Shown: positions 44,133-52,099, counted from the stretch's first letter. The stretch is DNA of 64,000 nt from Asticcacaulis biprosthecium C19 (GCF_000204015.1 NZ_GL883080.1:621282-685281), one strand, 5' to 3'. Translations and numbers: made by a program. Notes: generated by a model from the sequence alone, not told the origin.

Positions 44133-44990
44133 ATGGCATTGGCGAAAAAATCCGTTATCCGCGATCTGGATACCGTCGAATTCGATTTTACGCGCAAGGA
44201 CTTCGACGTGCTGGCCGCCCTGGTTCATCAGCATACGGGGATCGTGCTGGGGCCGAACAAACAGTTCATGGTCTATTCGCGCCTGACGCGACGGTTGCGT
44301 GAGCGCGGTCTGGTGCGCTTCGACGACTATATCGACCTGCTGACCTCTGCGGACGGCGAGGATGAATTTCGCGCCTTTATCAACGCGATGACCACCAACC
44401 TGACCCGGTTCTTTCGCGAAAAGCATCATTTCGAGTACCTGGCCGCGAATATCCTCCCCCAACTCAAGGTTTCCCGCGCCGATCGCCGCCTGCGCATCTG
44501 GTCCGCTGGCTGTTCGTCCGGCGAGGAACCCTATTCCATCGCCATGACCCTGCAGGAGCATTTTCCGGAGCTGTCGCGCTGGGACGCTCGCATCCTGGCC
44601 ACGGACATTGACACCAATATGGTGGCAAAGGGGGCTGCAGGAACCTATCCCCTCGATGCTTTCGACGGCGTCGATTCCGATCTGCGCCAGCGTTACTTTA
44701 CCGAGGCGGCCGGTACCTTGCGAGCGAAGGACAATTTGCGCAATCTGATCGCCTTCAAGCCTCTGAACCTGCTGCAGCCCTGGCCGGTCAAGGGGCCCTT
44801 CGACGTCATCTTTTGTCGTAACGTCATGATCTATTTTGACAACCCGACCAAGACGGAACTGGTGCGGCGGTTTGCCTCCATGCTGCGTCCCGGAGGATGG
44901 CTGATGGTAGGCCATTCGGAAACCCTTCTCGACCAGCAGCCCCTGTTTTCGCTGTGCGGCCGGACTATCTACCGCAAGGTCGGGGGATAG
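44133..44990 (+). CDS. cheR: Chemotaxis protein methyltransferase CheR
   Basis: About 285 residues. The N-terminal helical domain (LAALVHQHTGIVL) is followed by the AdoMet-dependent core: TNLTRFFREKHHFEYL, WSAGCSSGEEPYSIAM and FCRNVMIYFD, all hallmarks of CheR. It methylates glutamates of the MCP, whose C-terminal DWAEF can tether it. ATG 44133 is used; a GTG three codons earlier is possible, and neither has a strong ribosome-binding site. cheD begins 1 nt after the stop. Confidence 0.93.
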   Translation: MALAKKSVIRDLDTVEFDFTRKDFDVLAALVHQHTGIVLGPNKQFMVYSRLTRRLRERGLVRFDDYIDLLTSADGEDEFRAFINAMTTNLTRFFREKHHFEYLAANILPQLKVSRADRRLRIWSAGCSSGEEPYSIAMTLQEHFPELSRWDARILATDIDTNMVAKGAAGTYPLDAFDGVDSDLRQRYFTEAAGTLRAKDNLRNLIAFKPLNLLQPWPVKGPFDVIFCRNVMIYFDNPTKTELVRRFASMLRPGGWLMVGHSETLLDQQPLFSLCGRTIYRKVGG

Positions 44991-44991
44991 C

Positions 44992-45600
44992 ATGCCCGTA
45001 CCCATGGAACGCCACATCGCACGAACGCGGATAAGGGATGAACGCCTGGGTCAGCATAATGTCCGCGTTCAGCCAGGCGAATACTTCGTCACCTCTGATG
45101 CGGGTATCATGATTATTACCGTGCTGGGATCCTGCGTCGCCGCCTGTGTCCGCAACCCCTACACCGGTTTCGGGGGTATGAATCATTTCATGCTGCCGCA
45201 AAGCGAGGAGGGCGACTGGAACGGCGTCTCCTCACACATGCGCTATGGTAACCACGCTATGGAAAACCTGATCAACGAGGTGATGAAGTCGGGTTGCCGT
45301 CGTTCCGAAATGGAGATCAAACTGTTTGGCGGTGCCAACATGTACGTCGGCGGCAGCGAGATCGGCGCCAAAAACGCCCAGTTTGTCACCGGCTACCTTA
45401 AAGCCGAGGGGCTTAGGGCTTCTGCCAGCGATCTCGGTGGCAGCCACGGCCGCCGCATCCACTACTGGCCATCGACCGGCAAGGTCAAACGCCTCCTGCT
45501 GACCGGCGGCGAAGACAGCCGCGTCGCTACGGCCGAAACCACGTATCGTTCCCGCCTCACGACCGCACCGGTCGAGGGCGACATCGAACTTTTCGGATAG
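44992..45600 (+). CDS. cheD: Chemoreceptor glutamine deamidase CheD
   Basis: A 202-residue CheD protein. The catalytic cysteine is in LGSCVAACV, the histidine in GGMNHFMLP, and a threonine-containing segment precedes them (MIITVLGS). CheD deamidates MCP glutamines to allow methylation. The C-terminal extension of about 40 residues (VKRLLLTGGEDS) is longer than in the shortest family members, as in other alphaproteobacteria. It lies between cheR and cheB in a compact operon. Confidence 0.93.
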   Translation: MPVPMERHIARTRIRDERLGQHNVRVQPGEYFVTSDAGIMIITVLGSCVAACVRNPYTGFGGMNHFMLPQSEEGDWNGVSSHMRYGNHAMENLINEVMKSGCRRSEMEIKLFGGANMYVGGSEIGAKNAQFVTGYLKAEGLRASASDLGGSHGRRIHYWPSTGKVKRLLLTGGEDSRVATAETTYRSRLTTAPVEGDIELFG

Positions 45601-45608
45601 GCGGCGAT

Positions 45609-46655
45609 ATGAACCCACCCATTCGTGTCCTTATTGTCGATGACTCCGCCCTGATGCGCCAGCTTCTAACGGCAGTTCTGAGTGAGGACCCTCAGATTCA
45701 CGTCGTCGACACAGCCGCCGATCCACTGATTGCGCGCGAAAAAATAAAGAAGCACAATCCCGACGTCATTACGCTGGATGTCGAAATGCCGCGCATGAAC
45801 GGCCTTGAGTTCCTGTCGCGATTGATGGCGCTGCGCCCGACCCCGGTCGTTATGATTTCCTCGCTGACCGCGTCGGGTGCCGATGCGGCGCTCAAGGCGC
45901 TGGACATCGGGGCGGTGGATGTGGTCGGCAAGCCATCGGGCTTCATGTCAGACGGCATGGCGGCGCTCGGGGAAGAGATTCGCACCAAGGTCCGAACCGC
46001 AGCAGCCAGCCGGGTCGGGGCGCACCGGGTTCCAACGGCGGTCCGGCGCTCAGGTTCTCGACTGATCGGCGACAAGGTGATCGCGATTGGGGCTTCCACC
46101 GGCGGGATTCCCGCCCTGACGACTCTACTTACGGCCTTACCGGCCGACATGCCGCCCATCGTCATCGTCCAGCACATGCCGGCCAGTTTTACACCCAGAT
46201 TTTCGCAGCGGCTGGACGAAGCCTGCGGCCTGAAGGTTAGTGAAGGCCAGGACGGGCAGCGCCTGCGATCTGGCGAAGTATGTATCGCGCCCGGCGGCCG
46301 CATGACACGGGTTCGAGCGGATCGGCAGGGGCTGTTCTTGGCCATTTCTGACGAGGACCGCGTCAACGGGTTCTGCCCATCGGTCGACGTTCTGTTCAAT
46401 TCGGTTGCCGAAACCTGTGGCGATCGTGCGATCGGTGTCATCTTAACCGGCATGGGCCGCGATGGCGCCGAAGGCCTGCTTGAGCTTCGCCGGCGCGGTG
46501 CGCGGACCCTGGGCCAGGACGCAGCCAGTTGCGTTGTCTACGGCATGCCGCGCGTGGCTGCCGAACTGGGCGCCGTCGAGCGTCAAATGTCACCTGCCCA
46601 CATTGCCCAGGCGCTTGTCGACCTGTGTTCCCACGTCTCAGTTCAAACCGGTTGA
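45609..46655 (+). CDS. cheB: Chemotaxis methylesterase CheB
   Basis: A 348-residue protein of an N-terminal receiver (D57 in ITLDVEMPRMNG) joined by a linker to a methylesterase/deamidase domain. The catalytic triad is the serine in GASTGG, the histidine in VQHMP and the aspartate in GMGRDG. CheA phosphorylation activates it to demethylate the MCP. It starts 8 nt after the cheD stop. Confidence 0.95.
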   Translation: MNPPIRVLIVDDSALMRQLLTAVLSEDPQIHVVDTAADPLIAREKIKKHNPDVITLDVEMPRMNGLEFLSRLMALRPTPVVMISSLTASGADAALKALDIGAVDVVGKPSGFMSDGMAALGEEIRTKVRTAAASRVGAHRVPTAVRRSGSRLIGDKVIAIGASTGGIPALTTLLTALPADMPPIVIVQHMPASFTPRFSQRLDEACGLKVSEGQDGQRLRSGEVCIAPGGRMTRVRADRQGLFLAISDEDRVNGFCPSVDVLFNSVAETCGDRAIGVILTGMGRDGAEGLLELRRRGARTLGQDAASCVVYGMPRVAAELGAVERQMSPAHIAQALVDLCSHVSVQTG

Positions 46656-46659
46656 AATC

Positions 46660-47793
46660 ATGGCCCTGATGTCCTTTCTCAAGCGGCGCGAGCCCGAAGC
46701 CCCCCCTCCCGAGGCCGCGTTAACTGTAGAGCCGGTCGTGCCCGAAGTGCCGGCGGATCTGCTCCAGGCCCAGGCCTATCTGTGTGACATCCTGGGGCTG
46801 AATGACGTCCAGGCGCGCATCCTCGACGTCGTGATCCACGAGATTTCCGAGGTGCGGTCGGATATCGACGTTAATTTTCAGGATCTCTCCCAGAGGTTCA
46901 CCCATCTGGCGCGCGTTTCGCAGGACCAGACGCGTATGGTTCAGGATCTGGCCGGAAATGCCGACACGGTTCAGGTGGCCGACGAAACCCTGGCGGTCCA
47001 CGATGTCGTCAACACCATGGGACGGGCGCTTTCGGACTTTGTCGAAAAGATCGTCTTCATGTCGTCCCGCAGCGTCAATATGGTTTACACACTCGACGAC
47101 GTCCTGGGCGAAATCAGCGCGGTGGAACGCAGCATCAAATCCATCGACAATATCAATGCCCAGACTAATATGCTGGCCATTAACGCCAAGATCGAAGCCG
47201 TTCATGCTGGTGACGCGGGGACTGGGTTCGGCGTGGTTGCCGATGAGATCCGCGAACTGGCCAAGAACGTGAACGCCCTGTCGTCCGACCTGAAGAAGCG
47301 GATATCTACCATTTCGGAAGGTCTCCACAAAGGCTATGACCTGCTGCGCGAAATCGCCGAGGTCGATACCTCCGGCCAAAACCTCCTCGTGCACAAGAGC
47401 ATGACCAATATGATGCGGGCGCTGGTCGACCAGAGTGTCAGCATGAAAACCATGCTGGAAGCCAGCGCTGAGGCGACGCAGACGATTACCCAGGATATCT
47501 CCGCTGCCATTGTGCGCATGCAGTTCCAGGACCGCGCGACCCAAAGACTTGAAACCGCCGTCAAGGGGCTGGGTACCCTGACCGCTGCCCTGCGCCGCGT
47601 CGACGACGAGGTCCAGCTTAACCTGAACCTTGCGCATACGGCCGGTCTGGGGGGCGAACTCAGCGCCGCCGTGCTGCAGCAATGCACCTTGGGCAGCGTC
47701 CATGACAAGCTGGAAACTTCGCTGCGTAGCGGGCCAGGGCCTGTCGTTTTCAAGACCACGCAACTGCGCGACGACGACATAGAATTGTTCTGA
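46660..47793 (+). CDS. Soluble MCP-like signalling protein without membrane helix
   Basis: A 377-residue protein without a membrane segment. A Pro-rich start (EPEAPPPEAAL) is followed by a helical region and a short MCP-like signalling hairpin with tip INAQTNMLAINAKIEAVHAGDAG and VVADEIRELA. The hairpin is shorter than in the 895-residue MCP, and methylation sites are not obvious. It could be a cytosolic receptor or adaptor in the array. ATG 46660 is chosen because the upstream frame overlaps cheB, which ends 4 nt before it. Confidence 0.85.
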   Translation: MALMSFLKRREPEAPPPEAALTVEPVVPEVPADLLQAQAYLCDILGLNDVQARILDVVIHEISEVRSDIDVNFQDLSQRFTHLARVSQDQTRMVQDLAGNADTVQVADETLAVHDVVNTMGRALSDFVEKIVFMSSRSVNMVYTLDDVLGEISAVERSIKSIDNINAQTNMLAINAKIEAVHAGDAGTGFGVVADEIRELAKNVNALSSDLKKRISTISEGLHKGYDLLREIAEVDTSGQNLLVHKSMTNMMRALVDQSVSMKTMLEASAEATQTITQDISAAIVRMQFQDRATQRLETAVKGLGTLTAALRRVDDEVQLNLNLAHTAGLGGELSAAVLQQCTLGSVHDKLETSLRSGPGPVVFKTTQLRDDDIELF

Positions 47794-47922
47794 GTGTACG
47801 AGCGATTACATGCGGTAACCGGTTCCAGTCACGGCGAGTTAACGCCTTTTTGATACGATAACTTACGCCTCGCTCAGGCGTTGCAATCGATTGCCGTTAG
47901 TGCGGTCTGTCAGGAAAAAATC

Positions 47923-48225
47923 ATGCGGGTCGACCTTCATCAGACGGAAAATCACCTTGTCGCCAAGCTGTCCGGACGGATGAGCTTTTCCGATCATGGT
48001 CAGTTCCGCAAGGTCCTCGATGGCATCCGTGCCGACGGCATCAAGACCTGCGTCCTGGACGTCGCGACGCTGGAAGCCATTGATTCCTCCGGGTTGGGCA
48101 TGCTGATGCTGGCCATCGAGGACGCACGCAAAGGGGGCTGGAGCCTGACAGTGGCAAATGCCGCAGGTCCGGTGAAGCAATTGCTGCAATTGTCGCGCCT
48201 CGACAAAATGCTGAAGGTGGCCTGA
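47923..48225 (+). CDS. STAS-domain anti-sigma-factor antagonist
   Basis: A 100-residue STAS protein of the SpoIIAA/RsbV type. The conserved serine acceptor is in LEAIDSSGLGML, as expected for phosphorylation by an RsbW-like kinase. An AGGA element precedes the ATG at 47923; an upstream in-frame ATG at 47881 is less likely. It is followed 2 nt later by a PP2C phosphatase, the classic switch pair. The probable kinase is the receiver-ATPase at 37045. Confidence 0.85.
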   Translation: MRVDLHQTENHLVAKLSGRMSFSDHGQFRKVLDGIRADGIKTCVLDVATLEAIDSSGLGMLMLAIEDARKGGWSLTVANAAGPVKQLLQLSRLDKMLKVA

Positions 48226-48227
48226 TC

Positions 48228-49028
48228 ATGGCCGGAGCGGCCGTCGTCACATTTCCACTTTCTCGCCGCCGATCGCCAGGAAAGGGATTGCCTGTGATCA
48301 ACTCCGGAGCTGAGATCGGGCTGTTTGCCGGTCTTTTACCCGACGAACGTCTCATCGCAAGCTGCGAAGCGATCTATCGCGTGGACCTGTCGGCGGTCTT
48401 CCTGTCGCCGCCTCCGATGAGCGGTGATCTTTGGGGCCTATTGCCGATCGATAGCGACAAGCTGGCCGTGTTTTGCGCCGACGTGTGCGGCCACGGGCCG
48501 GAGGTCGCGCCCCACGCCCGAAAAGTTCATGAAATTCTCCATGCGCCGGACCTGGAGCGGACGCGGCCTCAGCGCGTGCTGGCTCAGGTCAATACGGGCC
48601 TGCACGGATATCTGCCGCCCGGACGGTTCGCCGCCATGTTCTATGCCGTGATCGATACCGCCAGGGACCGCATGGATTACGCCTGTTCGACTTTCATGCC
48701 CCCCTTGTGGCGTCAGAGCGGAGACTCGGCTTACGAATTGCTGGAAGGTGCGGGGCTTCCGCTGGGATTTCAGCCTAGAGCGCGTTACGAGAACCATAGC
48801 CGCCGTTTCGAACGTGGTGCTGGCCTCGTCATGTATAGCGACGCCTTGGTCGAAACGCCAATGCCGCCCCAGGCCGTGTTTGATACGGACAGCCTGTGCC
48901 ATGCGGTCAACCAGTTTGGATCTGGCGCAGACTCGGCGACCATCAACGCACGCCTGATTGATGCCCTGGACCTGGAAGTAAACCCGTTGGAGGATGACCT
49001 GACTCTGGTCACACTTCTAAGGCGTTAA
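48228..49028 (+). CDS. PP2C-type (SpoIIE/RsbU-like) serine phosphatase
   Basis: A 266-residue protein with a PP2C/SpoIIE fold. The metal-site motif is CADVCGHGPE, the LPPGRFAAMFYAVID segment is the substrate-cleft core, and the closing LEDDLTLVTLL carries the final aspartate. It has no separate sensory domain, only a short basic N-terminus. It should dephosphorylate STAS proteins, opposing the RsbW-like ATPase. It is coupled to the STAS gene before it and ends the signalling block. Confidence 0.88.
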   Translation: MAGAAVVTFPLSRRRSPGKGLPVINSGAEIGLFAGLLPDERLIASCEAIYRVDLSAVFLSPPPMSGDLWGLLPIDSDKLAVFCADVCGHGPEVAPHARKVHEILHAPDLERTRPQRVLAQVNTGLHGYLPPGRFAAMFYAVIDTARDRMDYACSTFMPPLWRQSGDSAYELLEGAGLPLGFQPRARYENHSRRFERGAGLVMYSDALVETPMPPQAVFDTDSLCHAVNQFGSGADSATINARLIDALDLEVNPLEDDLTLVTLLRR

Positions 49029-49214
49029 AACGATCGGATTTCGCCACTATCCTAAGGGCGTGTCGGAGCGCGTCATGTAGGCATATAACCGGTAGCGCGC
49101 GCATCGGCAGGATCGAACACGGCGTGCACCTGGTTCTCGGTGTGCACCGTTAATGCATCGGCTTCAGTGCCATGAAGCGACTTTGTTTAAACCATGAATG
49201 AGTGCGTTGGACTT
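49029..49214. other. Intergenic spacer after the signalling block
   Basis: A 186-bp spacer between convergent genes. On the reverse strand a ~35-codon stretch ending GYMPT looks coding-like but has no start or family motif. No terminator hairpin stands out. Confidence 0.35.
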
Positions 49215-49562
49215 TCACGCTTCCGCGGTGCTGAGTTGCATGCTTCGCAGATGTATAACGTGGACCTCACCCAGGCGGCCATCGCGCAAACAGACGCCAC
49301 CAAGGGTTATGTCGGGCTTTTCGGCGCTGAATTTGGATGACTTTGGCGGAAGCGTGAGCACGACGTCGACATCGCCAGCCTCACGCCAAATCGCCATCTG
49401 ACGCGACGCGACCTGCGCCTTGTTGGGGATGACGACCAGGTCAGCCAAACGATGACCGGCGTCCGCGAAACGGCAGGCCAGTTCGACGCCACGTGCGTCA
49501 TCCTGCTCATCCGCTTCGCAGATGTGCAGTATGGCGATGCGCAGGTTCAGCGTCTCTGCCAT
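49215..49562 (-). CDS. Degenerate MoaB/MogA-like protein
   Basis: A 115-residue protein whose pattern follows molybdenum-cofactor MoaB: a first strand (LRIAILHICEADEQDD), an AGHRLADLVVIPNKAQV segment and a VDVVLTLPP strand. The molybdopterin-binding GGTG motif is replaced by PPKSS, so the catalytic site seems lost. The ATG at 49562 shares its last base with the stop of the di-iron repair gene upstream (TGATG), so it is translated with it. A GTG one codon earlier is also possible. Its role may be regulatory or non-enzymatic. The fold call is by eye. Confidence 0.5.
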   Translation of the reverse strand: MAETLNLRIAILHICEADEQDDARGVELACRFADAGHRLADLVVIPNKAQVASRQMAIWREAGDVDVVLTLPPKSSKFSAEKPDITLGGVCLRDGRLGEVHVIHLRSMQLSTAEA

Positions 49563-50227
49563 CACGCGGCCACAGCGCGTTCAACCAGGAAACGCGGGTA
49601 GAGAAGGTTGTTCTCCAGGTGGATGTGAAAGCGCAATTCGCTGTCAAGGTGTCGTCACGTGGCGCACAGCAAATTCCAGTCGGTATTGGCGTCGTCTGGG
49701 ACCGTGTAGCCGCGCGTCATCGCCGAGAGACTGTCGAGTTCCTCGGCGAAGCCGTCATGTTCAATCATCATTCGCAGCACTGGAAATTTTTGGCTCGAGC
49801 GGAGGCCGTACACGAGTGACGGAAACACCTCGTCGCGTTCTTTGGCCTGATGGATCTCGATATCTTCCGCCAGCGCGTTGAGATGGTGGCTGAAACCCTG
49901 GGGACAGGCGGGATGTGCCGCGAATTCCAGTTCGACCCGCCGGGCCAGCCTTGTGGCGACGAACAGGCGATTAAGGTGGATGGCATGATATCGCCGCTGG
50001 ATATACGCTGTCAGGTCTCGCACCGAAGAAGGGATTTTCTCCTGCCTTCGAGGAAGAATTGCCAGCGCAGCGACCAGTTGCTCGAGGTCGCAACCGGAAC
50101 GGGCCGCAGCTTGACTCAGTTGCAGGTTTCCGATGCGATAATAGTCGATACCGTGGCTTTGGAACAGGGCTTCTCCGCCCGAAAGGTCGCTCGCCAAATC
50201 TCGAACCAGCGCGTCTCACAAATACAT
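49562..50227 (-). pseudogene. RIC/YtfE-like di-iron iron-sulfur repair protein, interrupted by two in-frame UGA codons
   Basis: With a GGGAG site before the ATG at 50227, the frame reads MYL, UGA (50216-50218), DALVRDLASDLSGGEALFQSHGIDYY, and continues through RYHAIHLNRL, VELEFAAHPACPQG, IHQAKERDEVFP, EHDGFAEEL and TDWNLLCAT to UGA at 49655-49657. The same frame then gives RHLDSELRFHIHLENNLLYPRF to a UGA at 49562-49564. These are the ordered landmarks of RIC/ScdA/YtfE proteins, which repair Fe-S clusters damaged by nitric oxide. The N-terminal double cysteine is absent (YYRIG), and one His ligand is Phe. As written only a TTG-started 180-residue fragment is open. It could be decayed, leakily read, or affected by sequencing error. 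Confidence 0.7.
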
Positions 50228-50286
50228 ACCAAGCTCCCGCGGCCCCCATCAGAACGTATTACTACACGCAGTGAGAGAGTTTTGCC

Positions 50287-50300
50287 TTGATCGGGATCAA
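50287..50300 (-). promoter_or_regulatory. FNR box upstream of the RIC-like gene
   Basis: TTGATCGGGATCAA, a perfect TTGAT-N4-ATCAA. On the reverse strand a TAATAC -10 candidate lies at 50256-50261, placing the box close to -41 to -44 for the leftward gene. Confidence 0.7.
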
Positions 50301-50372
50301 TTGCCAACCGGGATCCCGGCGGCTTAGGTTTGATAATCGTCAAGTTGAGGGGTTGCGTATCTCAAGTTTTAA

Positions 50373-50386
50373 TTGATCTGCGTCAA
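50373..50386 (+). promoter_or_regulatory. FNR box for a rightward transcript
   Basis: TTGATCTGCGTCAA matches TTGAT-N4-GTCAA. A -10-like TATTCT lies at 50408-50413, so transcription would start near 50420 with the box centred at about -41, an ideal class II activation site. No protein gene follows, pointing to the small RNA below. Confidence 0.65.
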
Positions 50387-50420
50387 CACTTATCATTCGG
50401 CTTTGGTTATTCTGAGGATG

Positions 50421-50530
50421 TTCGACGCGGCGGTCCTCACCCCTCTACCACGCAGCGGCGAACAACACGGCCGGCCGCGCGTAACTGGGCTGGGTATGCG
50501 GCGGCTGCCTCGGGTAGCCGCCGTTTCTTA
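50421..50530 (+). ncRNA. Candidate FNR-activated small RNA
   Basis: About 110 nt between a class II FNR promoter (box 50373-50386, -10 at 50408-50413) and a hairpin with T-rich tail (50499-50530). No ORF here has a ribosome-binding site or family motif. It contains a C-rich stretch (CCTCACCCCTC) of the kind that pairs with Shine-Dalgarno sequences in alphaproteobacterial small RNAs. The position next to a nitric-oxide/oxygen regulator resembles the FnrS arrangement in concept only. The hairpin could instead end the convergent regulator gene. Confidence 0.4.
50499..50523 (+). terminator. Hairpin with T tail at the end of the candidate small RNA
   Basis: CGGCGGCT pairs with AGCCGCCG; including a G-T pair the stem extends to 11 pairs around a TCG loop. 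TTTCTT follows on the + strand. It also lies 15 nt past the stop of the leftward regulator, so it may work both ways. Confidence 0.6.
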
Positions 50531-50537
50531 TGCCGTT

Positions 50538-51314
50538 TCAGTCGAAGATGACCTTGCTGGCCTTGTCATTGGGGGGCCACAGTTCACGTTCCGCCTTGCC
50601 ACCTAGGTGGTCCAGTGGTGGCATGTGATTATCGATATAGGGTGACGGCTTGGCCATGCGTCGAAGGGCGCCGAGTATCGTCAGGCGAACCTCATTTCCC
50701 TGTACCTCTACACCGTAGTCGCTGAGCGCCGCAAAGGCGCGCGACAGGTTTTCCGGAGTCATCCCCAAAAGGGACGCGAGGATTCGTTTTTCATGTAGCA
50801 GTCGCAGAGTCGTGACGCCGCCTTGCTGGACCTGCAGTTGGAGAAGATAGTTGGCTAGGCGCTCGCTGGCGCTGCGGAGCTTCATATTCTTGACCTGACG
50901 AACCATGGCACGGTTCCAACCCGCAAGCTCTTCGGCAACGGCCAACGAAAATGCACCGTCCGCTCGCAGGGCGTTGCGAAATTTGTCTGCCGAAAGCATC
51001 AGGATTTCCGAACGCTCCAGGGTTCTGGCCGACATCAGCGCCGGCGCGTCCAGAACAACGGATGACAGGATGAATAGAGACAAGGGCCGAATAACGGATA
51101 CCGTCGTTTCCTTGTCGTTCCACGAGCCTTGCATCTCGACGACGCCATCCAACAGAACATAGAGAAAGTCCACCGTGTCGCCTTCAAACAGAAGCGTCGT
51201 CCCGGCGGGAAATTTCTGCATGAAACCGGCAGAGGTGAGCTCAGCGAAATGTGGTTCGGACATGCTCGAGAACAGTCTCAGGTTGCGAACCCGATCGAGG
51301 TCGCTATCCCTCAT
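50538..51314 (-). CDS. Crp/Fnr-family regulator, DNR/NnrR-like (cysteine-free)
   Basis: A 258-residue regulator: cyclic-nucleotide-binding-like beta roll (about residues 10-120), long dimer helix and a C-terminal helix-turn-helix whose recognition helix contains ENLSR (E-xx-SR), the pattern that reads TTGAT half-sites. The protein has no cysteine, so it cannot hold the oxygen-sensing Fe-S cluster of FNR; it resembles DNR/NnrR nitric-oxide sensors or FixK. GGAGAG precedes ATG 51314; an upstream in-frame start at 51377 is less likely. Its genomic position among FNR boxes makes it their likely regulator (inference). A 45-residue C-terminal tail beyond the HTH is unusual. Confidence 0.8.
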   Translation of the reverse strand: MRDSDLDRVRNLRLFSSMSEPHFAELTSAGFMQKFPAGTTLLFEGDTVDFLYVLLDGVVEMQGSWNDKETTVSVIRPLSLFILSSVVLDAPALMSARTLERSEILMLSADKFRNALRADGAFSLAVAEELAGWNRAMVRQVKNMKLRSASERLANYLLQLQVQQGGVTTLRLLHEKRILASLLGMTPENLSRAFAALSDYGVEVQGNEVRLTILGALRRMAKPSPYIDNHMPPLDHLGGKAERELWPPNDKASKVIFD

Positions 51315-51397
51315 GTTCTCTCCAGTACTGGAAACGTCGAATTTTTTGAGCGTGATCCTATCTTGGGCCACTGTCAAGTTTACAGGAGTCGGCCAGG

Positions 51398-51411
51398 TGG
51401 ATGCAGATCAA
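51398..51411. promoter_or_regulatory. FNR-like box upstream of the regulator
   Basis: TGGATGCAGATCAA has one mismatch to TTGAT-N4-ATCAA. It lies 84 bp before the regulator start on the reverse strand and could give autoregulation. Confidence 0.4.
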
Positions 51412-51541
51412 ACATCTAGAAAAAATTGCATAACCATTTGCCGTTTGACATGAGTCTTTTTGACATTTGACATTAGGCAAGGATCGCGGGGCTGATGGAG
51501 GGCGTCATGGATGTTAGAATACGCGTCGACGGTTCATTTGA

Positions 51542-52099
51542 ATGGGAAGCGACCTGTTACCGCGCGGCGAAAAAACCGATCCTGACGGGGGTCGTCCTCT
51601 AGACGTCATGGCCAAGGCCTGCAACCGTCTCAAACAAATGTGCGTGCTGACAGCCGAAGTCGCTTCCGAGCAAAATCCCGAACTTGTCGAACTCAGCAGA
51701 TTGGTCGCGGTTTTGCGTCGCGACTGGGCTCTGCAACTTGCCGATGAGCAGGAGGATATCCTGCCCATTCTGCAACTGCGGAAACGGCCGGGTGATGAAC
51801 TCAGCGCCGCATTTCGCGAAGTGAGGGCAAATCACGCCATGATTCGGCCGCAGCTGGAGCATTGCGCGGCCGAACTCGAACGTCTTCGCCAAGGTGACCT
51901 CACGGCCTTAGCTACATCTGGCATCGCTGACGCCACTGTGACGGTAGTCGCCTCTTTGCATCGGCACCTCTGCATGACGACGGCGATTATTCTGCCGATA
52001 GCCCGATTGCGGTTAACCGAAGCGGATGTCGCGGCCTTACGAGACGGTCTCCTGGCGCGAAGGGGACCGAGAACCCTGGACGCGCCTGCATCCCTTTGA
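51542..52099 (+). CDS. Hemerythrin-like four-helix protein
   Basis: A 185-residue, mainly helical protein. Pieces match hemerythrin-domain spacing: DEQEDILPIL (helix with Glu), VRANHAMIRPQLEH and SLHRHLCMTTAIILPIARL. The usual first histidine pair and one glutamate are missing, so it may bind one iron or none. It diverges from the Crp/Fnr gene. The start codon lacks a clear ribosome-binding site, and an in-frame ATG 22 codons later is possible. Context suggests a role with nitric oxide or oxygen, but function is uncertain. Confidence 0.55.
   Translation: MGSDLLPRGEKTDPDGGRPLDVMAKACNRLKQMCVLTAEVASEQNPELVELSRLVAVLRRDWALQLADEQEDILPILQLRKRPGDELSAAFREVRANHAMIRPQLEHCAAELERLRQGDLTALATSGIADATVTVVASLHRHLCMTTAIILPIARLRLTEADVAALRDGLLARRGPRTLDAPASL

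Noticed and set aside
49562..50227. Selenocysteine as the explanation of the in-frame UGA codons
   Set aside because: No SECIS-like hairpin or sel genes are visible in the window, and RIC proteins do not use selenocysteine at these positions.
50330..50606. Two overlapping 73- and 77-codon rightward ORFs near the candidate small RNA
   Set aside because: No ribosome-binding site, no family motif, and the conserved features are the FNR box and hairpin rather than coding ones.
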